Positions 1 through 6,533 of a DNA stretch of 7,013 nucleotides are shown here, one piece after another. The stretch is taken from contig DATJMR010000124.1 of the NCBI GenBank assembly GCA_035508595.1, positions 1 through 7,013 on the forward strand, given 5' to 3'. This stretch comes from Dyella_B sp035508595. GTDB taxonomy: Bacteria > Pseudomonadota > Gammaproteobacteria > Xanthomonadales > Rhodanobacteraceae. Positions within the stretch are counted from its first letter, which is position 1. Every line of letters begins with the position of its first letter. Both the position numbers and the translations under genes were made by a program. Under the pieces are notes generated by a model. That model saw nothing but the letters and a program-made list of their open reading frames with translations. It was not told the DNA's origin and did no database searches.

Positions 1-112
1 CAAGATGGCTTACATCAAAGCCCAACACCTGGGCGGCATCATGTACTGGGAACAAACCAACGATCCCACCGACGAGTTGCTCGACGACATGTGGAACGGA
101 CTGCACCGCTGA
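1..112 (+). CDS. Glycoside hydrolase family 18 (chitinase-like) protein, C-terminal end only
   Basis: Only the last 36 residues and the TGA stop (110-112) lie in the window; the frame begins at base 2. The visible end contains AYIKAQHLGGIMYWEQTND and then a short acidic stretch with DELLDDMWNGLHR. A Leu-Gly-Gly-(Ile/Val)-Met-(Phe/Tyr)-Trp-Glu strand followed by a final helix is typical of the last beta strand of the GH18 TIM barrel, where the tryptophan lines the floor of the chitin-binding site. From family knowledge the enzyme would hydrolyse beta-1,4-linked N-acetylglucosamine polymers, usually outside the cell. The catalytic DxxDxDxE motif and any signal peptide or binding modules are outside the window, so activity and export cannot be judged. 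It ends a plus-strand unit that converges on the methyltransferase gene. Confidence 0.7.
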   Translation, partial: KMAYIKAQHLGGIMYWEQTNDPTDELLDDMWNGLHR

Positions 113-129
113 TTGCGGACATCGCCGCA

Positions 130-172
130 CGGTCTTCTCCCCTTCGAAGCATTATCGAAGGGGAGAAGACCG
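130..172. terminator. 18-bp perfect inverted repeat between convergent genes (bidirectional terminator candidate)
   Basis: The arms CGGTCTTCTCCCCTTCGA (130-147) and its exact reverse complement (155-172) flank a 7-nt loop, AGCATTA. It sits 17 nt after the chitinase stop and 6 nt from the methyltransferase stop, so it can serve both strands. There is no U-rich tract on either side, so it is either a hairpin that works with Rho or one that protects 3' ends, rather than a canonical intrinsic terminator. A smaller hairpin, TGCGG/CCGCA (114-129), directly precedes it. Confidence 0.6.
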
Positions 173-178
173 CAACCG

Positions 179-964
179 TCAATCGGGTTTGCGGAACCGG
201 AACATAAACTGGTCGGTGTGGCCGCGTATCGACTTGTCGAACACTTTGTTGGTATGCGGGTCGTCCGGGTTGCGCAATATGCCGCTCTCGCCCGCAAACA
301 CGAAACCCGCCGCTTCTACCTGCTTTTTCACGATCTCCGGATCGATGCGATGCAACGTATCCGTATCGGCCATGCCCGAACCAGCCGGCGCAACGTGATC
401 GATCACGATGAACAATCCACCCGGCTTCAGCGCCGCATAAACCTGTTTGTCGAATGCGACGGGGTCGACCTTGCCCATAAAGGCATCTGGATAATCATGA
501 TAATTCTGCGAGGTGAAGACGAGATCCACCGGCTGCGGCGCGCTCAGCTGCGCGGCCGGCTGCTTGAGCATGGATACATTTGCGTAGTGCGAATCGGACA
601 GCAGCTTCTGGAACCCAGCCACTTCGTCGGCGTCTTCTTTCACGTATTCGTCCGGCCATAACGCATAAACATGGCCCTGCGCACCGACCACCGCGCTGAA
701 CACGCGCGTGAAGTAGCCAGAACCCGGAATCAGCTCAAGCACTTTCTGCCCGGGCTTCACCTGGCTGAAAACCATGATATCGGTGATTTTGCGGCGCGCA
801 TCGTTGCTGGCGTCCTGACCACGCGCCGGATCGGCGACGGCAGTGCGGACGTAAGGCGGAATGTATTGCAAAGCGTGCAAGTGATTCGGTTGTGACGTTT
901 GTGCCGCCAGGGTTGCCCCTGGAAGCGCCAACGCGGCAAGCAGAACGACGGATATCGAACGCAT
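179..964 (-). CDS. Secreted class I SAM-dependent methyltransferase-like protein (COG4798-type)
   Basis: This 261-residue protein begins with MRSISVVLLAALALPGATLAA, a compact Sec signal peptide (Arg2, hydrophobic core 5-15, likely cleavage near residue 20-22). The Rossmann-like methyltransferase core follows. Motif I is VLELIPGSGYFT (75-86), where Glu-x-x-Pro-Gly-Ser-Gly is the SAM-binding loop in this family. The motif IV region is DLVFTSQNYHD (147-157), and LKPGGLFIVIDH (179-190) is the usual strand-5 segment. The overall pattern matches the predicted exported methyltransferases of COG4798; substrate and reaction are not known to me. The start at 964 is preferred over an in-frame ATG 17 codons upstream because a perfect AGGAGGT lies just before it and the signal peptide then starts at residue 1. 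It lies 83 nt downstream of thpR on the same strand and may be co-transcribed. SAM is cytoplasmic, so an exported SAM enzyme is puzzling. Confidence 0.85.
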   Translation of the reverse strand: MRSISVVLLAALALPGATLAAQTSQPNHLHALQYIPPYVRTAVADPARGQDASNDARRKITDIMVFSQVKPGQKVLELIPGSGYFTRVFSAVVGAQGHVYALWPDEYVKEDADEVAGFQKLLSDSHYANVSMLKQPAAQLSAPQPVDLVFTSQNYHDYPDAFMGKVDPVAFDKQVYAALKPGGLFIVIDHVAPAGSGMADTDTLHRIDPEIVKKQVEAAGFVFAGESGILRNPDDPHTNKVFDKSIRGHTDQFMFRFRKPD

Positions 965-968
965 GACG

Positions 969-975
969 ACCTCCT
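969..975 (-). promoter_or_regulatory. Strong Shine-Dalgarno site fixing the methyltransferase start
   Basis: On the minus strand AGGAGGT is followed by 4 nt and ATG (964-962). It is a full match to the anti-SD and excludes the upstream in-frame ATG at 1015, which has no such site. Confidence 0.8.
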
Positions 976-1047
976 GACAGGTGGGGAGCCGTTGGATTGT
1001 GCGCTCCGGTGGCAAGCACGCCTACCTGACTTGTGGCCCATACCCAA

Positions 1048-1662
1048 TCAAGGGTTTGACTTCAGAAGCGGCCAGCTTCCCAAAAGCTGATAGCTGCCCT
1101 TCCCCACGAGGTTGTGAATCAGCACGAATCGATCCACGGGCCATACGATGGGGGTCAAGGACGTTGCACCCGGAAGCTCACGCTTGCCATAGGCGAGCGT
1201 GACGTGAGGCGTGAACGAGCGCTCTGCGCGCCGCTGCAGACCGGCTTGATTGAGCGCCTCATGCATGCTGCGCCACAAAACAAGCAGCAAGTCAGGAACA
1301 TGTGTACTGCGCAAGATGCAAGGCGGCTCGCGACCGCGAAAGCTGGCGACGTAATCGAGCGTCCAGACAAACGGTTCCACGTGCAATTGACTGGCCGCTT
1401 CGACGGCCTTCTCCACGACATCCTGCGGAAACCTTGGGTAATCGCCCAAAAAATTCAACGTGGCGTGAAAGCGCTCCGGCTTCACCCATCGTGCGCGCAA
1501 TTGGGGATGTTGCTGTTGCACAAACACCGCGGCGTCATGCATAGCGTCACGTATTGCATCATGGGGCAGCAGGGCAAAAAACACGCGATGCGTTTGTGCG
1601 TGCATGGTTGGCGGCGCACCGAAGAAATCGCTCTGTTTCGCGCTGGATCCGGCGTTGCTCAT
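1048..1662 (-). CDS. thpR: RNA 2',3'-cyclic phosphodiesterase (2H/LigT family)
   Basis: This 204-residue protein has the two HxT signatures of the 2H phosphoesterase superfamily: H66-A-T68 in RFHATLNFLG and H153-V-T155 in FTPHVTLAYG. The spacing of about 87 residues and the total length fit bacterial ThpR/LigT (about 175-200 aa). Each His/Thr pair comes from one lobe of the bilobed fold, and together they act on 2',3'-cyclic phosphate ends of RNA, giving 2'-phosphates; the E. coli enzyme also ligates tRNA halves in vitro. A WPVDRFVLIHN segment near the C-terminus is also typical. The start is uncertain. ATGs at 1668 and 1662 share a weak TTAGG upstream, better spaced for 1662. A start at 1605 (MHAQTHRVFFALLP) would match the family N-terminus most tightly but has no visible ribosome site. 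No signal peptide is seen, so it should be cytoplasmic. Confidence 0.9.
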   Translation of the reverse strand: MSNAGSSAKQSDFFGAPPTMHAQTHRVFFALLPHDAIRDAMHDAAVFVQQQHPQLRARWVKPERFHATLNFLGDYPRFPQDVVEKAVEAASQLHVEPFVWTLDYVASFRGREPPCILRSTHVPDLLLVLWRSMHEALNQAGLQRRAERSFTPHVTLAYGKRELPGATSLTPIVWPVDRFVLIHNLVGKGSYQLLGSWPLLKSNP

Positions 1663-1737
1663 GCACATAAGCCTAACTCATTCGCGGCGCTTTCATGCGT
1701 TAGTCTTGCCTCTTCCGTCAACGATCGAGTCATCGCC

Positions 1738-2537
1738 ATGACCACCGCACCTGCCATCGCCGATTACAACGATCAGCCACTACGGGATCGAGTCGTGTTA
1801 ATCACTGGCGGTGCACAAGGCGTTGGGCGCGGCATTGCACAAGCCGTATTGGGCGCCGGCGGCTGTGTCATGGTGGGCGATCTGGACAATGAGGCCGGGC
1901 AAGCGTGCTTGGAAGAATGGCAAGTGGGCGATCGTGCCGCCTTTCGTCAACTCGATGTCTCGCGCGAAACAAGCGTTCGCCGCTGGGTCAAAACGGCACT
2001 TCGGCGCTTTGGCCAGATTCATGGGTTGGTGAACAACGCGGGCATTGCCGATCCGAATTCAGGCCCGCTGCACGAACTCTCGCTGGAAACTTGGAACCGT
2101 TACATCGGCACCAACCTCACCGGCGCATTTCTTTGCAGCAAACATGCACTACCGGCCATGGCCGCCGACGGCGGCACGATCGTCAACATCGCCTCTACGC
2201 GTGCCTTGCAGTCCGAACCGGATACCGAAGCTTTGCTGCAAGCAAAGGCGGACTGCTCGCATTGACGCATGCGATGGCCGTGAGCGCCGGGCCTTCGATA
2301 CGCGTCAATGCGATCCTGCCCGGCTGGATTGCGACCGATGCCTGGCAGAAACCGCAAGCCCGGCATCGGCCTAAGCTCAGCCGTCGAGATCATGCACAGC
2401 ACCCCACTGGGCGCGTAGGCACACCCGAAGATATCGGCGCGTTGGCTGTGTATTTACTTAGCGACGCATCGAGCTTCGTCACAGGACAACGCTTTGTCGT
2501 CGATGGCGGAATGACGATCAAAATGCAGTACGTTTGA
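1738..2537 (+). pseudogene. Short-chain dehydrogenase/reductase (SDR), frameshifted at the catalytic tyrosine codon
   Basis: The first part (1738-2232, 165 codons) carries the classical SDR elements: TGGAQGVGRG (23-32, dinucleotide loop), an acidic GDLD at the end of strand 2 (47-50, suggesting NAD(H) preference), NNAG (99-102), structural Asn126 in TNLTG, and catalytic Ser in NIAST (150-154). The frame then breaks. In the native frame translation ends at TGA 2263-2265 with a 10-residue aberrant tail (175 aa). Moving one base at 2233/2234 restores AASKGGLLALTHAMA, RVNAILPGW, TPEDIGALAVYLLSD and the C-terminal VDGGMT. The joined gene would be 266 aa, normal for classical SDRs. Only TT remains where the Tyr codon of YxxxK should be. 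Strong similarity continues to the end, so the lesion is recent or an assembly/sequencing error. The start at 1738 has only a weak GAG upstream. Substrate is unknown. Confidence 0.85.
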
Positions 2538-2543
2538 GCAAGC

Positions 2544-2568
2544 AAAAAATCAACCCGCTTCACGCAGG
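2544..2568 (-). terminator. Weak intrinsic terminator candidate at the end of the DinB-family gene
   Basis: On the minus strand CCTGC-GTGAA-GCGGG (2568-2554, one G-U pair) forms a 5-bp stem inside the last codons. It is followed after TTGA by six T residues (2549-2544). The stem is short and the T-run is offset by four bases, so the call is tentative. The 12-nt gap to the converging SDR gene leaves no room for another terminator. Confidence 0.3.
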
Positions 2569-3050
2569 AACACCGGCAAATCCGTTGTCGGCGGGGACGT
2601 CGATAAGCCATACATCATCATGGCAATATGTCCGCGATGATACGTGCCGTGATTGACGACGTGCAGCAGCATATCGCCGCGACGCATCTGGCCTTCTCCG
2701 CCGCCGATGAAAGTGAAGCGAATCGTTTCATCGCAGGCTCGCTCGTCCAGTGTTTCGGTGTATCGGACATACCACTCGTCGATAGCAGCTTGCGCGGAAC
2801 CAAGCACATCGAAGGCAGGACATTCCTCAGGATTGCGCGTCGTAAAACCGTGTGGGATACCTTGCAGGTGAGCTTTCCACACCTGATCCATGCAATACAC
2901 ATGATTGAGCGTACGCAACAGGCTGCCAAAAATGATCGGCTGGGTCGCCGTCAATGCATGCTCGGGCACGTCGGCCAGCGTTCGATAAAGCAATCGATCC
3001 GCCCACGCCCGGTAGCGGGCAAGCATTCGAAGAGTATGAAGCTGCGGCAT
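2550..3050 (-). CDS. DinB-family (DinB/YfiT four-helix) putative metal-dependent protein
   Basis: This 166-residue protein has the DinB superfamily pattern: an N-terminal helix with YRAWADRLL (13-21), a first metal-ligand His in LLRTLNHVYCMDQVW (His50), and the second motif LLHVVNHGTYHRGHI (128-142) with His134 and His138. The three histidines typically bind a divalent metal in a four-helix bundle. Length is normal (about 160-175 aa) and all three ligands are intact. The family includes DNA-damage-inducible proteins and thiol (bacillithiol or mycothiol) S-transferases, but many members, including this one, have no assignable reaction. It should be cytoplasmic; no signal peptide is seen. The start at 3050 is supported by AAGGA (3061-3057 on the minus strand) 6 nt upstream; an ATG at 3055 is out of frame. 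A TACAAT on the minus strand (3118-3113) could be a -10 element but I see no good -35. Confidence 0.88.
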   Translation of the reverse strand: MPQLHTLRMLARYRAWADRLLYRTLADVPEHALTATQPIIFGSLLRTLNHVYCMDQVWKAHLQGIPHGFTTRNPEECPAFDVLGSAQAAIDEWYVRYTETLDERACDETIRFTFIGGGEGQMRRGDMLLHVVNHGTYHRGHIAMMMYGLSTSPPTTDLPVFLREAG

Positions 3051-3137
3051 GCCATGTCCTTGAATGAAACACGCGCCTCGCGGCGGCCAACACGTTTGTT
3101 AAAGCGATACGCATTGTACTTTCTAAGGTAAAACTAA

Positions 3138-3174
3138 GCTCGGCGTTTATCTGCTATTAGGAAAACGCCGAAGC
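3138..3174 (-). terminator. Hairpin with T-rich flank on the minus strand (terminator or RNA stem)
   Basis: CGGCGTTT (3141-3148) pairs with AAACGCCG (3163-3170). The stem extends by GCT/AGC (3138-3140 with 3172-3174) across a single bulged A at 3171. Read on the minus strand it is followed by TTAGTTTTACC, a broken T tract, so it could end a short minus-strand transcript or cap the DinB leader. No known gene ends here on the minus strand except an unsupported small frame whose TAA (3159-3157) lies in the loop. Confidence 0.35.
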
Positions 3175-3295
3175 CAGACGGCACAATGCGTTGCCATACA
3201 TACCCAGCGCCAGACGCCCGCTTGCCTCCTGAACAATGGTGAACTTGTCACGCATCATGAAGGCAACGTGACGGCCTTTCCCGCGTTTTCTCTTG

Positions 3296-3315
3296 TAGGG
3301 TGCAACCCTAGGAGG
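3296..3315 (+). promoter_or_regulatory. Small hairpin abutting the Shine-Dalgarno site of the YXWGXW gene
   Basis: TAGGGT (3296-3301) and ACCCTA (3305-3310) form a 6-bp inverted repeat with a 3-nt loop. The strong AGGAGG ribosome site (3310-3315) begins at the last base of the stem and lies 7 nt before ATG 3323. The SD supports the chosen start. The stem could weakly modulate ribosome access, but this is inference. Confidence 0.45.
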
Positions 3316-3322
3316 AAACGCC

Positions 3323-4471
3323 ATGAAAGCCATCAGCATTACGCAACACGTTTCGGCGAAGCACACTTTGCTCGTGCGTGCCCTGGCAGGCGTGCTCGGT
3401 GCACTCGCTGCATTTGCCGCGCTTCCGCAAAAAGCGGACGCGGGTGTATTTATCGGTGTCGGCGTTTCGGTGGGTTTCCCGCCGCCCGCACTGCCCGTTT
3501 ACGTACAACCGCCTATTCCGGGTCCTGGCTATATCTGGACGCCCGGCTATTGGGCGTGGGATGGCGGTGAGTACTACTGGGTGCCGGGCGTCTGGATTCT
3601 TGCGCCGTTCTACGGCGCCTTGTGGACACCGGGCTACTGGGGCTGGGACGGGACGGTGTATCTGTTTCATCCTGGCTATTGGGGCGACCACATCGGCTTC
3701 TATGGCGGCATCAATTACGGCTTCGGCTACACGGGCGTTGGCTATCACGGCGGTTATTGGGGCCATGGCGGTTTCTACTACAACCGTTCGGTCAATCGCA
3801 TCGACAATGTCCATGTGACCAACGTCTACAACCGGACCGTTATCAATAACGTCAACCACGTCAGTTACAACGGCGGTCGAGGCGGCACCATGGCGCGCGC
3901 AACCCCGCAGCAGATGGCGTTCGCTCGTCAATCGCGCATGGGGCCGGTGGCGGCGCAGCAGCGGCAGATGACGATGGCCAGCCATGATCCTGCCATGCGT
4001 GCGTCGGTCAATCATGGCAATCCGATCATGGGCGCCTCGCCCCATGCGGCTGCGTTTGCGGGCGCAGGTGCGGCGGCGCGCGGCAGCCAGTTTGCGCCCG
4101 CCGCGGCAAGCGCGCAGCGGATGAATGCAAGCACGGTGCATGCGCCGCAGACGAATAACAACATGGCATTGCGTTCGGCCAATTTCGCCCCCCACGCGAA
4201 CACGGCCCATAGCGCCAATATGCCGCACACGGCGGCCAATACGATGCGCCCCACGAACAACATGGCGCGCCCGGTGAACGCCTATCACCCGCAGGCGACC
4301 GCTTATCGGCCGGCGCCGGCCCAACAGTTCCATTCGCAGCCACAATTTCGCGCACCGCCGCAGCCGCAGTATCACGCCTACCATGCGGCGCCAGCGCCGC
4401 GTCCGATGAGCAGCGGTGGCGGACAACCGCACGGCGGCGGCGGTGGCGGACACGATACCCATCACGGATGA
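3323..4471 (+). CDS. Secreted YXWGXW-repeat protein with Gly/Tyr/Trp modules and a His/Ala/Asn-rich tail
   Basis: This 382-residue protein has an N-terminal signal peptide (Lys/Arg up to residue 19, hydrophobic 20-33, likely cleavage after ADA near residue 40). A proline-rich segment (53-69) leads into Trp/Tyr/Gly modules: TPGYWAWDGGEYYWVPGVW (73-91) and TPGYWGWDGTVYLFHPGYW (102-120). Then comes a Gly/Tyr-rich stretch with GGYWGHGGFYYN (143-154) and a short Asn/Val/Arg-rich segment (155-181). The modules match the YXWGXW/WXXGXW repeat family common in proteobacterial envelope proteins; function is unknown. Residues 190-382 are low-complexity, rich in Ala, His, Asn, Met, Gln and Pro, and end in a glycine run followed by HDTHHG. 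The tail looks disordered and might bind metals, but that is inference. The gene is preceded by AGGAGG and followed by a strong terminator, so it is probably transcribed alone. Confidence 0.88.
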   Translation: MKAISITQHVSAKHTLLVRALAGVLGALAAFAALPQKADAGVFIGVGVSVGFPPPALPVYVQPPIPGPGYIWTPGYWAWDGGEYYWVPGVWILAPFYGALWTPGYWGWDGTVYLFHPGYWGDHIGFYGGINYGFGYTGVGYHGGYWGHGGFYYNRSVNRIDNVHVTNVYNRTVINNVNHVSYNGGRGGTMARATPQQMAFARQSRMGPVAAQQRQMTMASHDPAMRASVNHGNPIMGASPHAAAFAGAGAAARGSQFAPAAASAQRMNASTVHAPQTNNNMALRSANFAPHANTAHSANMPHTAANTMRPTNNMARPVNAYHPQATAYRPAPAQQFHSQPQFRAPPQPQYHAYHAAPAPRPMSSGGGQPHGGGGGGHDTHHG

Positions 4472-4493
4472 GAGACACGCTTCGCGCAACAAC

Positions 4494-4521
4494 GAAAAGG
4501 CCCGCCTAGGCGGGCCTTTTC
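4494..4521. terminator. Perfect 28-bp palindromic bidirectional intrinsic terminator
   Basis: GAAAAGGCCCGCC (4494-4506) and its exact complement GGCGGGCCTTTTC (4509-4521) form a GC-rich stem with the central CCTAGG able to open as the loop. Four A residues lead in and four T residues lead out on each strand, so it reads as an intrinsic terminator in both directions. It lies 22 nt after the YXWGXW stop and 25 nt after the DUF3014 stop, separating the two converging genes. Confidence 0.9.
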
Positions 4522-4546
4522 ATGCCGCTGCAACCCGCAACCATGC

Positions 4547-5395
4547 TCAATGCGCGACTTGGGCGCCCACCACCAATTCGCGGATCATGCGCAATTTCGC
4601 CTTGAATTGCGCTTCATTGGCAGGCCCAAGTCGCACCATCAGCTTCTGTCCGTTCGACAGCGACTGCAATGTCGGATCGACGAACACATAGTGCGCGCCG
4701 GATCGCGTTACCGCGACCGGATCGTGTATATCCGGCGCGGCGAGCATGTCGTCGATAGCAGCAATCAGGCGATCGTTGAAGTATCCGTGTGGATAACCGA
4801 GCTGACGATACGCTTCTTGAAACAGCGGGTAAGCGTGCTTGTACCAGGCCACCAGCGTGTGCGGATCGACTTTTTCAAGCACCGTCATATAAGGCGCGTA
4901 GCGATCGGTATTGCTCGCGGCGATCAAGGTCATACCGTTGGCTTGTTGCGTCTGCATCGCCCCCCTGGGCGTACGCAGCGGAAGAATATTCGTGTTGCCC
5001 ATACCTTGACGCGGAAGCGCGTCCACGGTTGCGACGACACGCGAAATGATCTGGGTGGTTACCAGCAACGATTCAAGATCGCCGCCATCGACCATACCCT
5101 GCACGGCTTCGCGCACGCTGGCGTCGCTGTCGAACAACGACGGCAGCGCAGCGGTCGACGCCGGCGCAGGACCGGAAGAAGCTTGCGTGATCGGATGTTG
5201 AATGATGGTGGCGGCGCTCGCCAGCGCAGCGGCCGACGCTGGCGTGGCGACGGCCGCCGGATTGTTGGCCGAGGAGGCTGGGTGCAGGGCCTTTTCGACG
5301 AGATACACGCCGGCCGCCACCACAGCAAGCACAACGATGATGGCGATGAGCCACCCACCATAGGAAGTGTTGGTATTACGGACTCTTGGGCTCAC
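4547..5395 (-). CDS. Membrane-anchored DUF3014 domain protein
   Basis: This 282-residue protein starts with a short basic segment, then one transmembrane helix (about 13-33, GGWLIAIIVVLAVVAAGVYLV). An Ala/Pro/Ser-rich linker (38-85) and a folded C-terminal region follow. The region from SLFDSDASVREAV (86-98) through DRYAPYMTVLEKVDP (164-178), YPLFQEAYRQLGYPHGYFND (189-208), DPTLQSLSNGQK (240-251) and RLGPAN (255-260) matches my recollection of DUF3014 proteins in proteobacteria. The likely topology is a short cytoplasmic N-terminus with a periplasmic domain. Function is unknown. The start is a GTG (5395-5393), because no ATG occurs before the membrane helix and this codon begins the conserved-length frame; the ribosome site is weak (AGGC about 7 nt upstream). 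It lies 163 nt downstream of the sulfotransferase gene with no clear terminator between them, so co-transcription is possible. Confidence 0.85.
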   Translation of the reverse strand: MSPRVRNTNTSYGGWLIAIIVVLAVVAAGVYLVEKALHPASSANNPAAVATPASAAALASAATIIQHPITQASSGPAPASTAALPSLFDSDASVREAVQGMVDGGDLESLLVTTQIISRVVATVDALPRQGMGNTNILPLRTPRGAMQTQQANGMTLIAASNTDRYAPYMTVLEKVDPHTLVAWYKHAYPLFQEAYRQLGYPHGYFNDRLIAAIDDMLAAPDIHDPVAVTRSGAHYVFVDPTLQSLSNGQKLMVRLGPANEAQFKAKLRMIRELVVGAQVAH

Positions 5396-5558
5396 GGTAC
5401 TGCCTGTTTCGCAACGAAGTAGTGTTCATTGTGACAGGCATGATGGCCAATCGTTCGATAAGCGCGCCGCGTCTCTTCACATTCGCTCAACAGCATGCTT
5501 TTTTTCGGCATCGCAGCCGCATGAAGCGCGGGTGTCATCGCACACGCAGGAAAACGCG
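5396..5558. other. 163-nt spacer between sulfotransferase and DUF3014 genes
   Basis: I see no gene. A seven-T run on the plus strand (5501-5507) follows the palindrome AGCATGCT, but that palindrome cannot fold into a hairpin and no plus-strand gene precedes it. No convincing minus-strand promoter for the DUF3014 gene is visible. Confidence 0.4.
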
Positions 5559-6533
5559 TCAGGCCACTCGAAAACGCCCCTCCCCCAGGGCCTCGTCGGC
5601 ACCGCCCACTGCTGCAGCGTTTTCCGCTCGTCTCATGGAATGCGAAGAAGCGGGTAGACCGAAGCTATCTTCGCGATCGTAGGCAAGGCTGCTTGCGGCA
5701 TACAGCTCCTCGTAGGAGCTCAATTGATCGCGCAGCCATTCGCGCAACTGCGGGCCAAACAAAGCCTCCGCCTTGCTATCGGCCTGATGGGGCAAACCGC
5801 TGAGCGCGCCTTGCTTCCATGGTTCCGCCTTGAGATCGGCAATGTGCTGATGACAGGCATGATCCAGTTCGACCTCGGCCGGCAATGCCAGAAATGCGCA
5901 TATCCGTTGCCATTCTTCGGCCGGCTTGCGAACGATATCTTCCAAGAAAACGAAATGATGGTTGCGCGTGCCAATGCGCGAACGATGGATCTCCACCGCG
6001 CGATTCCAACGACTCGCCCACAGCCTCAGGCCGCCGTTGAACGAGTTGTTGTTGTAGCGCAAGTGCGCATCCATGATGGATGCGAGCACGTCCATCCCGG
6101 GGCGGATCACATGGATAAAACGCGCATTCGGCAGGTGATGCTCGATCTCCGGCAGATAGAGCAGATGGTGCGGCGTCTTCTCGATCCACGTCGTACGCCC
6201 TGCGCGCTCGGCCAAGCCGTCCAACATGTCGATGAAACGCGTCACGCATGTGTCCAGAAACCAAGGCGCGCGCGTGGCCGCGCCTCCAACCAACGAACGC
6301 TGCAGCTGGACGAATTCGCGACGACCGTAACGACGCGCCAATCCAAGGCGACGTGCCAGATGGTGACGGCGCGACTTAGCGCCCTCATCGCCGAAGCGGT
6401 AGTCGATGCCACCGAGAAGACGAGGGAAGAAACCCGTTTCGGGAAGGGTGAAGACTTGAGGATGCCGCGCCAACATGGCCTGTACGAGGGTGGTGCCCGA
6501 ACGCGGACACCCGACGACAAAAGTACGTTGCAT
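5559..6533 (-). CDS. Sulfotransferase-family protein (PAPS-dependent, Sulfotransfer_3-like)
   Basis: This 324-residue protein opens with MQRTFVVGCPRSGTTLVQAM. CPRSGTT (9-15) is the 5'-phosphosulfate-binding loop of PAPS-dependent sulfotransferases. WIEKTPHHLLYLPEI (117-130) matches the EKTP segment typical of the family. FIHVIRPGMDVLASIMD (139-155) is the 3'-phosphate-binding region, although the common RDPRD-like sequence appears as RPGMD. W-x-x-x-W (172-176) and VFLEDIVRKPAEEW (195-208) are further family features. It would transfer sulfate from PAPS to a hydroxyl or amino group of an unknown acceptor; no signal peptide or membrane segment is seen. The open frame runs up to 6866 but the extension covers non-coding regulatory-looking DNA, and homology starts at Met 6533. 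The ribosome site is a distant AGGGGG 11 nt upstream. The last 30 residues (about 295-324) look divergent and probably variable. No sulfate-activation or polysaccharide genes are beside it. Confidence 0.85.
   Translation of the reverse strand: MQRTFVVGCPRSGTTLVQAMLARHPQVFTLPETGFFPRLLGGIDYRFGDEGAKSRRHHLARRLGLARRYGRREFVQLQRSLVGGAATRAPWFLDTCVTRFIDMLDGLAERAGRTTWIEKTPHHLLYLPEIEHHLPNARFIHVIRPGMDVLASIMDAHLRYNNNSFNGGLRLWASRWNRAVEIHRSRIGTRNHHFVFLEDIVRKPAEEWQRICAFLALPAEVELDHACHQHIADLKAEPWKQGALSGLPHQADSKAEALFGPQLREWLRDQLSSYEELYAASSLAYDREDSFGLPASSHSMRRAENAAAVGGADEALGEGRFRVA

Larger units (their letters stand above)
3051..3322. other. 272-nt intergenic region between divergent DinB and YXWGXW genes
   Basis: No convincing protein gene lies here. 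It must hold the promoters of both divergent genes, but I cannot identify a -35/-10 pair with confidence. Visible elements are a hairpin at 3138-3174, a 6-bp inverted repeat GTCACG (3247-3252) / CGTGAC (3267-3272), and a small hairpin touching the Shine-Dalgarno site of the plus-strand gene (3296-3310). A 35-codon minus-strand frame beginning with adjacent ATGs at about 3262 and ending at 3157 is open but lacks a ribosome site. Confidence 0.5.

Noticed and set aside
1114..1737. Upstream extension of the SDR frame through the thpR gene
   Set aside because: It is antisense to thpR, which has both HxT motifs. SDR homology begins shortly after the Met at 1738.
3308..4492. 394-codon open frame on the minus strand opposite the YXWGXW gene
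   Set aside because: It is Arg/His/Ala-rich nonsense typical of the antisense of a GC-rich biased gene. It lacks a domain, runs through the opposite gene's whole length and crosses its ribosome site.
4550..5422. 290-codon plus-strand frame opposite the DUF3014 gene
   Set aside because: Arg-rich composition and no motif. The minus-strand reading has a membrane helix and a recognisable domain, so this is an antisense shadow.
5490..5525. Intrinsic terminator at the seven-T run
   Set aside because: The T-run is on the plus strand where no gene ends, and the preceding AGCATGCT is a loop-less palindrome that cannot fold as a hairpin.
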